Shown: piece by piece, positions 33,605 through 42,051 of the stretch | How the letters are laid out: every line of letters starts with the position of its first letter | How positions within the stretch are numbered: the first letter of the stretch is position 1 | Source of the DNA: RPQJ01 sp963748985 | Lineage (GTDB): Bacteria > Pseudomonadota > Gammaproteobacteria > Steroidobacterales > Steroidobacteraceae | Length of the DNA: 64,000 nucleotides | Reading direction: 5' to 3' | Assembly (NCBI GenBank): GCA_963748985.1 | Contig: CAVVKQ010000011.1 | Location: 62,001 to 126,000, forward strand | Notes under the pieces: generated by a model | What the model was told of the DNA's origin: nothing | The model's database searches: none | What the model saw: the letters and a program-made list of their open reading frames with translations, nothing else | Program-made: the position numbers and the translations under genes

Positions 33605-35908
33605 ATGACGACGCCGTGCTCTGGTTCCCCGCGCCTGCAGCAGGTGCTGCAGGCCACCCTGCGGAGGGCGGCAGCCTGCGCATGGCTCGGGGCCGCGTCC
33701 GCCCAGGCGCAGGAGCAGTCGCCGGAGCCTGCACCCTTGCCAGCCGCAAAAGTCGACGAACCTGCGCGCGGCGACCGGTGCGCCATCCAATCCGTCATCG
33801 ACCCGCGCATCGAAGAACTGCTCAAGGCTGATCCGGACGACCCGCAGATCCACGTCACGAGCGATACCGGCGAACTCGGCCGTGCCGGCGACGCCGAACT
33901 GCGCGGCAACGTGCAGATTCGCATGGGCCAGCGCCTGCTTACGGCCGACCAGGCTTCGATCAATGCCGAACAGCGCAGCGTCGAACTGAACGGTGACATC
34001 GAATACCTCGACCCGCAGATGCACGTGCGCGGCAAGGGGGGCTCGTTCCAGGAAGGCGGCGTGGGCAATTTCGAAGGCGCCGAATTCGAACTGCGCGAGC
34101 AGTCGGTGCGGGGCGCGGCGGCGAACGCAAGAATACGGCAGTCTGGTCTGATCGGTCTGGAAGGCGTGCGCTACACGGCCTGCCCCCCGGGCAACGAGGA
34201 CTGGAGTCTCGCCGCCGGCGCAATCGAGATCGACCAGAAGACCCTGATCGGCACCGGACGCGACGTACGCATCGAATTCCTCGGCGTGCCGGTGTTCTAC
34301 ACGCCGTGGATCTCGTTTCCCGTCGGCGACCAGCGCAAATCCGGCCTGCTGTTCCCGACGATCGGCAGCGGCAGCCGCACCGGCACGCAGATTGCCGTGC
34401 CCTACTACTGGAACCTGGCCGAAAACTACGACGCCACGCTCACCTCGCGCTGGTATTCGTCGCGCGGCATCCGGCTCGATCCGGAGCTGCGCTACCTGAG
34501 TGACCGCAGCCGCAGCCAGCTCAACGTCGAGTACCTGGTCAACGACCAGGAAACCGGCGAAGCCCGTGGCGTCATCGACTGGCGCCACGTCACGCGCTTT
34601 GCACCCCGCACCCGGCTGCTGATCGATGCGACCGACGTGAGCGACAACGACTACTTCGAGGACTTCGGCGTCGGCTTCGAGGGCACGAGCGTCCAGTTCG
34701 TCAATCGTTACATGGACCTGCGGCACGACACCGCCGCCTGGACGTTGAATGCCCGCGCGCAGGGCTACCAGGTCATCGACAACACGCTGGCTGCGGAGGA
34801 CGAGCCCTACCGCATCGCGCCACAACTGACGGCACTCGGGCGCTGGCGCGATTTCGCGGGTGGCCTGTCGGGCTCCGTGTTCGCCGAGGCGACCAATTTC
34901 CAGCGCGATCTGGGGCCCCAAGGGGTCCGACTCGACACCGAACCGTCGCTCGAATGGCGCGTCGACCGCAACGGCGGGTTCTTCGCGGCGGGCGCCGCTT
35001 ACCGCTACACGCAATACCTGCTGGACCAGACCGCGGCGGGCGCGGACGATTCGCCGGATCGCTCGCTGCCGTCGGCCAGCCTCGACGCGGGTTTCACCAT
35101 GGAACGTGCGTCGGGCTCGCAAGGCACGCGCATCCAGACGCTCGAGCCACGGATGCTCTACCTGTACGTGCCGTACAAGAACCAGGATGACCTGCCGGTG
35201 TTCGATACCGGCATACCCGACCTGAATCTGGTGCAGCTGTTCCGCACCAACCGCTACGTGGGCCCGGACCGGATCGGGGACGCGAACCAGGTCAGCGTCG
35301 GCGTCACCACCCGCCTGCTCGACTCAAGCCGCGGTCGCCAGTACCTGAGCGCCACGCTCGGGCAGGCGTTCTACTTCCAGGATCCGCGCGTTGCGCTGCC
35401 GGACGAGCCTGTGCGCGACCGCTCGACGTCCGACGTCGTGGCCGAGGTTGAGCTCAACGCGTACAAGAACTGGAACGCGCGCTTTGCCTACCAGTGGAAT
35501 CCGGACGAGACCCAGGGCGAACGTTCCGAGACTTTCGTGCAGTACAACCCGACGCCGGGCCGGGTGATCAATGCGGGTTACCGGTTCCGGCGCGACCTGC
35601 TCGAGCAGGTCGACGTGTCGGGCGCCTGGCCGATCAGCAACAAGTGGCGCGGCTTCGCGCGCTTCGTTTACTCGCTGCAGGAAGACAACACGCTCGACCA
35701 GTTCCTGGGCCTCGAATATTCGTCATGCTGCTGGGCTGTTCGCGTGATCGGGCGACGCTTCATTTCCAGCCGCTCGGGGGCTGCCGAAACGTCGATCGGC
35801 CTGCAGCTGGAACTGAAGGGTTTGTCCAGTGTCGGAGTCGACAACGAAGCTTTCCTGCGCGAAGCGATTCGGGGATACTCCTCGCCTGCGTCCGCGCCCC
35901 GACTCTGA
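33605..35908 (+). CDS. lptD: LPS-assembly outer-membrane protein LptD
   Basis: Beta-barrel that inserts lipopolysaccharide into the outer leaflet together with LptE. The 767-residue protein has a signal peptide (cleavage near SAQAQ, residue 35), an N-terminal OstA-like beta-jellyroll (about 95-210; DTGELGRAGDAELRGNVQIR in part) and a C-terminal barrel. Cysteines for the inter-domain disulfides are present: DRCAIQ near the N-terminus and SSCCWAVRVIGRRF near the C-terminus. ATG 33605 is preferred to GTG 33599. It heads the lptD-surA-pdxA-rsmA cluster, the usual gammaproteobacterial order. SurA, the chaperone for LptD, is next. Confidence 0.95.
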   Translation: MTTPCSGSPRLQQVLQATLRRAAACAWLGAASAQAQEQSPEPAPLPAAKVDEPARGDRCAIQSVIDPRIEELLKADPDDPQIHVTSDTGELGRAGDAELRGNVQIRMGQRLLTADQASINAEQRSVELNGDIEYLDPQMHVRGKGGSFQEGGVGNFEGAEFELREQSVRGAAANARIRQSGLIGLEGVRYTACPPGNEDWSLAAGAIEIDQKTLIGTGRDVRIEFLGVPVFYTPWISFPVGDQRKSGLLFPTIGSGSRTGTQIAVPYYWNLAENYDATLTSRWYSSRGIRLDPELRYLSDRSRSQLNVEYLVNDQETGEARGVIDWRHVTRFAPRTRLLIDATDVSDNDYFEDFGVGFEGTSVQFVNRYMDLRHDTAAWTLNARAQGYQVIDNTLAAEDEPYRIAPQLTALGRWRDFAGGLSGSVFAEATNFQRDLGPQGVRLDTEPSLEWRVDRNGGFFAAGAAYRYTQYLLDQTAAGADDSPDRSLPSASLDAGFTMERASGSQGTRIQTLEPRMLYLYVPYKNQDDLPVFDTGIPDLNLVQLFRTNRYVGPDRIGDANQVSVGVTTRLLDSSRGRQYLSATLGQAFYFQDPRVALPDEPVRDRSTSDVVAEVELNAYKNWNARFAYQWNPDETQGERSETFVQYNPTPGRVINAGYRFRRDLLEQVDVSGAWPISNKWRGFARFVYSLQEDNTLDQFLGLEYSSCCWAVRVIGRRFISSRSGAAETSIGLQLELKGLSSVGVDNEAFLREAIRGYSSPASAPRL

Positions 35909-35909
35909 G

Positions 35910-37223
35910 ATGCCCTTGAAATATAAGCAGTTTTTCGGCGTAGCCGTCCTGTTGTTCGCCACCGTGGGCACCGCCCACGCCCAGTCCAAGGACCTGAGCT
36001 CGTCCGGCGTGCTGCTGGACCGGGTCGCCGCCGTCGTCAACGACGGCCTGGTGCTGCGCAGCGAAGTCGAAAAGCAGATGTCCGTGATCAGCGCGCGCAT
36101 CGAGCAGTCGGGCCAGCAACTGCCGCCGCGCAACGTCCTGCGCCAGCAGGTGCTCGAGCGGCTCGTGCTGCAGGAGTTGCAGATGCAACGCGCCGATCGG
36201 CTCGGCCTGAAGATCTCGGACGAGATGGTGAACACCGCGCTCACCGATGTCGCCGCACGCAACAACCTCAAGTTCAGCGACATGCCGGCCACGCTCGAGG
36301 CGCAGGGCATCGACTATCGCGACTACCGCGAGGAAGTCCGTCGCGAGATGACGCTGCAGGGGCTGCGCCAGCGCGACGTGCTCGCGCGCGTGTACGTGTC
36401 GCCGCGCGAAGTCGAGCAATGCGTCGCGAAGCGCAAAGCCTCGCCGGGCGCCGACAACGAGTTCAACCTCGCGCACATCCTGGTTGCCATTCCGGGTGCG
36501 GCGGACGAGAAACAGATCGCGGAGCGCACCTCGCGAGCGCAGGCCGTTTACGAACGCGCGACGAAGAGCGAGGACTTCGCGCAACTTGCCATCACCTACT
36601 CCGATTCCGGCACCGCGCTCGAAGGTGGCGCGCTCGGCTGGCGCAAGGCGGGCCAGTTGCCGTCGTTCGTCGCCGACATCATCCCCACCCTGCAGGCCGG
36701 TGACGTGACGCAGCCGATCCGCACGCCGAGCGGCCTGCACATCTTCAAGGTGCTCGAGATCCGCGGTGGCCAGGCGCCGGCGCTCGTCTCGCAGGTGCAC
36801 GCCCGGCACATCCTGATGAAACCGACGGAAGTAATGGACGACGAGACCGTGCGGCAGAAGCTCGCGCAGATCCGCGACCGCGTCCTGAAGGGCGAGAGTT
36901 TCGAGGCGGTCGCCTCGGTCACGTCCGAAGACCCGGGTTCGGCCGCAACGGGCGGTGACCTCGGCTGGGCCGGACCCGGCAGCTACGTGCCCGAGTTCGA
37001 AAAGCAGATCGATGCGCTCGCCGAAAACGAGATCAGCCCGCCGTTCCGTACGCAGTTCGGCTGGCACATCGTGCAGTTGCTCGGTCGCCGCACCTACGAC
37101 GCGACCGAGGACATGACACGCAACCGTTGCGTCAGCCAGCTGCGCGAAGCGCGCGCGGACGAAGAAACGGAAATCTGGCTGCGCCGGCTGCGCGACGAAG
37201 CGTTCGTCGAATACCGGATGTGA
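35910..37223 (+). CDS. surA: Periplasmic chaperone/PPIase SurA
   Basis: Escorts outer-membrane proteins such as LptD to the BAM complex. The 437-residue protein starts MPLKYKQFFGVAVLLF with a signal peptide cleaved near TAHAQ (about 24). The N-terminal chaperone domain (LLDRVAAVVNDGLVLRSEV in part) is followed by two parvulin domains, the first beginning FNLAHILVAIPG (about 190) and the second VHARHILMKPTE (about 305), then a C-terminal helix. ATG 35910 lies 1 bp after the lptD stop; the longer in-frame extension overlaps lptD and is discarded. Confidence 0.95.
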   Translation: MPLKYKQFFGVAVLLFATVGTAHAQSKDLSSSGVLLDRVAAVVNDGLVLRSEVEKQMSVISARIEQSGQQLPPRNVLRQQVLERLVLQELQMQRADRLGLKISDEMVNTALTDVAARNNLKFSDMPATLEAQGIDYRDYREEVRREMTLQGLRQRDVLARVYVSPREVEQCVAKRKASPGADNEFNLAHILVAIPGAADEKQIAERTSRAQAVYERATKSEDFAQLAITYSDSGTALEGGALGWRKAGQLPSFVADIIPTLQAGDVTQPIRTPSGLHIFKVLEIRGGQAPALVSQVHARHILMKPTEVMDDETVRQKLAQIRDRVLKGESFEAVASVTSEDPGSAATGGDLGWAGPGSYVPEFEKQIDALAENEISPPFRTQFGWHIVQLLGRRTYDATEDMTRNRCVSQLREARADEETEIWLRRLRDEAFVEYRM

Positions 37224-38245
37224 GCACCGCGAGCCGATCGCGCCGTGCCACGGCCCTGCGCACCGTCGCCGTCACGACCGGTGAACCGGCGGGCATCGGT
37301 CCGGATCTCTGCACCGAACTGCTCGACACGACACCACCAGGCTGCCGTGTCGTCCTGATCGGTGACCGCTCCCTGTTCGGCCGCGCGCGACCGCGCAGCG
37401 CCCGCCAGCTCAAGCTGCCGGACTTCAATGCGATGAGCCCGCCACGCGCTGGCGTCGAGCTGCTGCACGTGCCGCTGGCGGAACCGGCACGCCCCGGCAT
37501 CCTGGCGGCTGCGAACGCGCGTTACGTGCTCGAGACACTCGACGTCGCCATCGGCGGCTGCGCAGCGGGTGCGTTCCAGGCGATCGTGACAGCGCCCGTG
37601 CAGAAATCGATCATCAACGAGGCTGGCGTCCCTTTCACCGGGCACACGGAGTACCTCGCCAAACGCACGGGCGTGCGTCTGCCCGTGATGCTGCTGGTCG
37701 GCGGCGGGTTGCGCGTTGCACTCGCGACCACGCACCTGCCGTTGCGGAAGGTCAGCGCGGCCATCACGCCGTCGCGCCTCGAGGCCGTGTTGCGCATCGT
37801 GGCAAGCGACCTGCAGACGATGTTCGGCCTGCGACGGCCGCGGATCCTGGTGCTCGGCCTGAACCCACACGCCGGCGAAGGCGGTCACCTCGGTCGCGAA
37901 GAAATCGAAGTGATCGAGCCGACATTGGCGGCCCTGCGCAGCGACGGACTCGATCTCGTCGGCCCCGTGCCGGCCGACACCGCGTTCGTACCGCAACGGC
38001 TCAGGGGCATCGACGCCGTCGTGGCCATGTTCCACGACCAGGGCTTGCCGGTGCTGAAGCACCTGAGCTTCGGCCACGCCGTCAACGTCACGCTTGGCCT
38101 GCCGATCGTACGCACGTCCGTCGATCACGGCACGGCGCTCGATCTTGCCGGTACGCGCAAGGCCGATCCCGGCAGCCTGCAAGCCGCGTTTGCGCTTGCG
38201 CTCGAGCTGAGCCAGCGTGCGCGACGCCCGGCATCCCACTGGTGA
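37220..38245 (+). CDS. pdxA: 4-Hydroxythreonine-4-phosphate dehydrogenase
   Basis: NAD-dependent, metal-requiring step of pyridoxal phosphate biosynthesis. The 341-residue product shows VTTGEPAGIGPDL, the metal ligands in PFTGHTEYLAK, AMFHDQGLPVLKH and TSVDHGTALDLAG, and the phosphate-binding TAPVQKSIINEAG. GTG 37220 overlaps the surA stop (GTGA), and the pdxA stop overlaps the GTG of rsmA in the same way, indicating coupled translation of surA-pdxA-rsmA. Confidence 0.94.
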   Translation: MSTASRSRRATALRTVAVTTGEPAGIGPDLCTELLDTTPPGCRVVLIGDRSLFGRARPRSARQLKLPDFNAMSPPRAGVELLHVPLAEPARPGILAAANARYVLETLDVAIGGCAAGAFQAIVTAPVQKSIINEAGVPFTGHTEYLAKRTGVRLPVMLLVGGGLRVALATTHLPLRKVSAAITPSRLEAVLRIVASDLQTMFGLRRPRILVLGLNPHAGEGGHLGREEIEVIEPTLAALRSDGLDLVGPVPADTAFVPQRLRGIDAVVAMFHDQGLPVLKHLSFGHAVNVTLGLPIVRTSVDHGTALDLAGTRKADPGSLQAAFALALELSQRARRPASHW

Positions 38246-39060
38246 AGCACGGTCACGCCAAGAAGCGCTACGGGCAGCACTTCCTGCACGACCCGGGCAC
38301 GATCGACCGGATCGTGCGCGCCATCGACCCACGTCCGGGCGATCGGCTCGTGGAAGTCGGCCCCGGCCGCGGCGCGATTACGGCACCTGTGCTTGCGCTG
38401 GCGGGCAGGCTCGACGTGGTCGAGATCGATCGCGATGTCGTGCCACCCCTGCAGGCGCATTGCCAGGCACGCGGCGAGTTGCACGTGCACCTGGCCGACG
38501 CGCTCGAGTTCGACTTTCGCGCGTTGCGTGGCGACGGACCGAAGCTGCGACTGATCGGCAACCTGCCGTACAACGTTTCGACGCCGCTGCTCTTCCACTT
38601 CATCTCGCAGCTCGACGCCTTCGCCGACATGCATTTCATGCTGCAAAAGGAAGTGGTCGTGCGCATGGCGGCCGCGCCCGGTTCGGGCGATTATGGCCGA
38701 CTCACGGTGATGCTCGCGCCACACGTCATGGTGGAACGACTTTTCGACATTGGCGCCGGCGCATTCAAGCCGGCACCCCAGGTCACCTCGACGTTTTTCG
38801 CGCTGACCCCGCATGCCGCGCCGCCGTTCGAAATCGCCGACCATGCCGCATTCGCGGCCCTGGTGGCGGCTGCTTTTTCAAAGCGCCGCAAGACGTTGCG
38901 CAATTCGCTGATGGGCCTGCTCGACGTGGAAGGGATCGTGGCCGCGGGCGTGGATCCCGGGGCGCGGGCCGAAACGCTCGCTCCGGCCCGGTTTGCCGCC
39001 CTGGCGAGCCAATGGCTCGCCCGACGCGGGGACACGCCCCGCGCTATTCCGGCAGAATGA
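38242..39060 (+). CDS. rsmA: 16S rRNA (A1518/A1519) dimethyltransferase KsgA
   Basis: SAM-dependent enzyme that dimethylates two adenines near the 3' end of 16S rRNA in late 30S assembly. The 272-residue protein has the standard start HAKKRYGQHFLHDPGTIDRI in part, the SAM motif LVEVGPGRGAIT, the catalytic NLPY (LIGNLPYNVSTPLL), and the C-terminal FSKRRKTLRNSL. It begins at GTG 38242 inside the pdxA stop. In most relatives apaG follows directly; here a universal stress gene with its own promoter is inserted. Confidence 0.96.
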   Translation: MKHGHAKKRYGQHFLHDPGTIDRIVRAIDPRPGDRLVEVGPGRGAITAPVLALAGRLDVVEIDRDVVPPLQAHCQARGELHVHLADALEFDFRALRGDGPKLRLIGNLPYNVSTPLLFHFISQLDAFADMHFMLQKEVVVRMAAAPGSGDYGRLTVMLAPHVMVERLFDIGAGAFKPAPQVTSTFFALTPHAAPPFEIADHAAFAALVAAAFSKRRKTLRNSLMGLLDVEGIVAAGVDPGARAETLAPARFAALASQWLARRGDTPRAIPAE

Positions 39061-39067
39061 TTCCGGA

Positions 39068-39096
39068 TTGGTGGCCCATCCGGCGCCGCCTATAAT
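39068..39096 (+). promoter_or_regulatory. Sigma-70 type promoter for the universal stress gene
   Basis: TTGGTG (39068-39073), a 17-bp spacer, and a consensus TATAAT (39091-39096). The predicted start lies near 39103 and leaves a leader of about 45 nt to the usp ATG at 39148. It is the best promoter match in the window and would also drive apaG-apaH. Confidence 0.65.
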
Positions 39097-39147
39097 CTTC
39101 CCTGGGCCGCTTTTCGCAACGGAACCACGCGTTCCACGGAGCACACC

Positions 39148-39585
39148 ATGCGCGAATACAAGAAGATCCTGCTCGCTGTGGACATCGCCGAAGGCAGCGA
39201 AAAGATCGCCGAGCGGGCGCGTGACGTCGCGGAGCGTTACGGGGCCGAAGTCATCCTGTTGCACGTCGTTGAATACGTCCCCGTCGAACCGATGGGCGAG
39301 GCCCTGCTGCCGGCGGTGCAGATCGAAGGCGAGCTGATCGAGCGCGCCACGCGGCGCATCGCCGAGCTGGCGCAGAAGACCGGCCTCGAAAAGGCGGAGC
39401 GGATCGTGCAGGCCGGCAATATCAAGGCCGAGCTCGTGCGTGTCGCCACGGACCGCGGCGTCGACCTGATCGTGCTCGGCAGCCGCGAACGCCACGGCCT
39501 GTCGATCATGTTCAACCAGACCGAGGACACGATCCTGCATGCGGCGCCGTGCGACGTGCTCGCCGTGCGCTGGAAAAAGACATGA
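39148..39585 (+). CDS. Universal stress protein (UspA family)
   Basis: Single Usp domain of 145 residues: YKKILLAVDIAEGSEKIAERA at the start in part, EVILLHVVEYVPVEP, and the C-terminal GVDLIVLGSRERHGLSIMFNQTEDTILHAAPCDVLAVRW in part (VDLIVLGSRERHGL). ATP-binding Usps have G-2x-G-9x-G(S/T); here the loop is GSRERHG and is followed by IMFNQT, so it fits the UspA-like group that does not bind ATP. Its stop overlaps the apaG ATG (ATGA). Insertion between rsmA and apaG is unusual for this locus. Confidence 0.9.
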   Translation: MREYKKILLAVDIAEGSEKIAERARDVAERYGAEVILLHVVEYVPVEPMGEALLPAVQIEGELIERATRRIAELAQKTGLEKAERIVQAGNIKAELVRVATDRGVDLIVLGSRERHGLSIMFNQTEDTILHAAPCDVLAVRWKKT

Positions 39586-39965
39586 CGACGGCCGAGGCGA
39601 ATCGCATCCGCGTCGACGTCAGCACGAACTACGTCGAGGACCAGTCGAACCCGGGCGAGGGCCGGTTCGTGTTCGCGTACACGATCACCATCCGCAACGA
39701 AGGGACGAAGCCGGCCCGACTCGTGACGCGCCACTGGCTCATCACCGACGCCAACGGCAAGGTGCAGGAAGTGGTCGGCGACGGCGTCGTCGGCGAACAG
39801 CCACACCTGCAGCCGGGCCAGGGGTTCAGATATTCCAGCGGCGCCATCCTCGAGACGCCGGTCGGCGCGATGCAGGGCAAGTACCACATGGTCGCGGACG
39901 ACGGCGAGCAGTTCGACGCACCGATCGCGCCGTTCCGGCTCGCCATGCCGGGCGTGCTGCACTGA
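39582..39965 (+). CDS. apaG: ApaG domain protein
   Basis: A 127-residue immunoglobulin-like/FN3-type beta protein (ApaG, historically linked to Co2+ resistance and Mg2+ efflux; exact biochemical role unsettled). Conserved stretches: FVFAYTITIRNEG, LVTRHWLITDANGKVQEVVGDGVVGEQP in part, and FRYSSGAILETPVGAMQGKY in part. ATG 39582 overlaps the usp stop. apaH follows after 10 bp, the classical pair. Confidence 0.95.
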   Translation: MTTAEANRIRVDVSTNYVEDQSNPGEGRFVFAYTITIRNEGTKPARLVTRHWLITDANGKVQEVVGDGVVGEQPHLQPGQGFRYSSGAILETPVGAMQGKYHMVADDGEQFDAPIAPFRLAMPGVLH

Positions 39966-39975
39966 CGACGGCTCG

Positions 39976-40818
39976 ATGGCCGTCTTTGCGATCGGCGACG
40001 TCCAGGGCTGCAAGGACGAGCTGGACACCCTCCTCGACCGCCTGCGGTTCGATGCGTCCTGCGACCGGCTCTGGTTCGTCGGCGACCTCGTCAACCGCGG
40101 CCCGCGTTCGCTCGACACGCTGCGCTTCGTCAAATCACTTGGCGACGCCGCCATTACCGTCCTCGGCAATCACGACCTGCACCTGCTCGCCCTCGCGCGC
40201 GGCGGCGCGAACTGGCGCGACGGCGATGCAGGACTGCGTCCCATCGTCGATGCTCCGGACGCCGACGAACTGCTCGACTGGCTGCAGGCGCGTCCACTGC
40301 TGCATCACGACGCGAACCTCGGCATCTCGCTGCTGCACGCGGGCCTGCCGCCGCAGTGGAACCTGCAGACGGCAGCAACCTGTGCGGGCGAGGTACAGCG
40401 CAGGCTGCGCGGCGAAAGCGCCGGGCAGCTCTACGAACGCATGTACGGCAACGAACCGGACACCTGGCGGGACGACCTCGACGGCTGGGATCGCATCCGC
40501 TTTACGGTCAACGCATTCACGCGACTGCGCGTGTGCGACGCGGACACTGGCCGCATGGTGCTCAAGTTCAAGGGCGCGCCTGCGACTGCTCCGAGGGGCA
40601 CGCAGCCGTGGTTTCGCATTCCCTGGCGCAAGTCTGCCGGCGAACGGCTTGTCTTCGGCCACTGGTCGGCCATGGGCTACGTGGACGAAGTTCGTGCGCT
40701 CGGCCTCGACACAGGATGCGTCTGGGGGGGCACACTGACCGGGCGGCGCATCGACGTGCCCGACGCCCTGCCGGTGCAGGTGGCGAACCACACCGGCGGT
40801 CTGCCGCTCGAGGACTGA
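39976..40818 (+). CDS. apaH: Symmetrical bis(5'-nucleosyl)-tetraphosphatase
   Basis: Hydrolyses Ap4A to two ADP and also removes Np4 caps from bacterial RNA. The 280 residues carry the metallophosphoesterase motifs GDVQGCKDEL, GDLVNRGP and GNHDLHLL, the conserved AGLPPQWNLQTA, and the C-terminal FGHWSAMG. Standard length. It ends 15 bp from the convergent secreted-protein gene. Confidence 0.95.
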   Translation: MAVFAIGDVQGCKDELDTLLDRLRFDASCDRLWFVGDLVNRGPRSLDTLRFVKSLGDAAITVLGNHDLHLLALARGGANWRDGDAGLRPIVDAPDADELLDWLQARPLLHHDANLGISLLHAGLPPQWNLQTAATCAGEVQRRLRGESAGQLYERMYGNEPDTWRDDLDGWDRIRFTVNAFTRLRVCDADTGRMVLKFKGAPATAPRGTQPWFRIPWRKSAGERLVFGHWSAMGYVDEVRALGLDTGCVWGGTLTGRRIDVPDALPVQVANHTGGLPLED

Positions 40819-40833
40819 GTCGCAAGCCCGGCG

Positions 40834-41514
40834 TCAGGGCCTGGCCGGCTCGGCGACCGCCGCCGGCTTCGCGTGGAGCGATTCGAGCTTGAGGCGGACC
40901 GAACCGAACTGCGACGTGCGCGGTGTGCACGTCAGCGACGAGTCGGGTGTCTCGCGAATTCCCAGCGGCTCCAGCACCTGCGGCAGCAATTGATCCAGGA
41001 GTTCGCAGTCGCCGTCCTCGATGTGATCCTTGCGCAGGCCCACGAATTCGACGACCTGGCGCTGGGCGGGGAACAGCGCTGTCGCAACGTCGACCAACGC
41101 GCCGTTACCCTGCACCCTGGACACCAGGTCGCGCTTCGACTTGCCCGCCTCGATCGCCGCCAACAACTCCGGCGTCGCCTCGGTCGGGACGGCGACCTTG
41201 ATGCGCGCCGTCGGAATCTGCTGGATGCCCGGGCCTTCGGTGCAACTGGCCCACACCTTTGGCTCGGGTCGAGCGCCCAGCGCCTCCAGGACGTACTCGA
41301 TCTTGTTGGCGATGCCGTCGCACGAGTAGTACGTGCCGCGGCCGAAATAGGTGAACATGAACTCGTGCTCGACCCAGACCGCATTGACGGCCGGGGCAGC
41401 CCCCGCCGGGCTGGCGTCCGCTGCCGTTTCTGCCCCGGCAGGCGCCCCAACCCCGGCCGCGGCGAATGCCAGCACCAGCGGGACCGGACCGATTCGGAGT
41501 CTGCGTCGCGTCAT
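40834..41514 (-). CDS. Secreted protein of unknown function with four cysteines
   Basis: No family recognised. The 226-residue product has a signal peptide (PLVLAFAAAGVGAPAGAE; cleavage near residue 28) followed by an Ala-rich linker. The mature part is about 180 residues with four cysteines in YYSCDG, WASCTEG, DGDCELL and LTCTPR, probably two disulfides in the periplasm. ATG 41514 is chosen over a start at 41553 because it gives a proper signal peptide and lies next to a -10 box (TATAAA, 41528-41523). It is divergent from the kynurenine operon and shares the promoter region with it. Confidence 0.7.
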   Translation of the reverse strand: MTRRRLRIGPVPLVLAFAAAGVGAPAGAETAADASPAGAAPAVNAVWVEHEFMFTYFGRGTYYSCDGIANKIEYVLEALGARPEPKVWASCTEGPGIQQIPTARIKVAVPTEATPELLAAIEAGKSKRDLVSRVQGNGALVDVATALFPAQRQVVEFVGLRKDHIEDGDCELLDQLLPQVLEPLGIRETPDSSLTCTPRTSQFGSVRLKLESLHAKPAAVAEPARP

Positions 41515-41522
41515 GGAGCCTA

Positions 41523-41531
41523 ATTTATACT
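41523..41531. promoter_or_regulatory. Overlapping divergent -10 boxes before the kynurenine operon
   Basis: TTTATACTC region: TATACT at 41526-41531 on the plus strand and TATAAA at 41528-41523 on the minus strand overlap by three bases. The plus box predicts a start at about 41538, exactly the ATG of the dioxygenase gene; the minus box predicts about 41516, two bases before the ATG of the divergent gene (41514). Both mRNAs would be leaderless or nearly so. Confidence 0.6.
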
Positions 41532-41537
41532 CGGGCC

Positions 41538-42047
41538 ATGCAGTCTTTGACACCGTTCAACCTCCGGCAGTGGATCGACGAGCACCGGTCGGATCTGCGC
41601 CCACCCGTCTGCAACAAGCAGGTGTTCGAACAGGGCGAATTCATCATCATGGTGGTCGGCGGTCCAAACGCCCGCCAGGACTACCACGACGACCCGGGCG
41701 AGGAATTCTTCCACCAGCTCGAAGGCGACATGCTGCTGCGGACGGTCCAGGATGGGAGGCGCGTGGATATTCCCATCCGCGAAGGCGACGTGCTGCTGCT
41801 TCCCGCCCATGTACCGCACTCACCGCAGCGTTTTGCCGATACCGTCGGGCTCGTCGTGGAGCGCAAGCGCCGCACCGGCGAAGCCGATGGCTTCCTCTGG
41901 TACTGCGAACGCTGCGACGCGCGCCTCTACAGCGAATACCTGCAGATCACCAACATCGAAACGCAACTGCCGCCGGTCTTCGAACGATTCTGGTCGAATC
42001 CCGAGCACACGGTCTGCCGCGCGTGCGGCAGCTCTCTGAGGAAGTGA
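41538..42047 (+). CDS. nbaC: 3-Hydroxyanthranilate 3,4-dioxygenase
   Basis: Non-haem Fe(II) cupin that opens 3-hydroxyanthranilate to aminocarboxymuconate semialdehyde, which cyclises to quinolinate for NAD or is broken down further. The 169-residue protein has the iron ligands His 50, Glu 56 and His 94 (DYHDDPGEEFFHQLEGD, PAHVPHSPQR), the substrate Arg 46, and the C-terminal rubredoxin-like metal site C123-C126 and C160-C163 (CERC, CRAC) seen in bacterial enzymes. First gene of the kynurenine operon, with a leaderless-type promoter and no Shine-Dalgarno site. Confidence 0.95.
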   Translation: MQSLTPFNLRQWIDEHRSDLRPPVCNKQVFEQGEFIIMVVGGPNARQDYHDDPGEEFFHQLEGDMLLRTVQDGRRVDIPIREGDVLLLPAHVPHSPQRFADTVGLVVERKRRTGEADGFLWYCERCDARLYSEYLQITNIETQLPPVFERFWSNPEHTVCRACGSSLRK

Positions 42048-42051
42048 CCAC

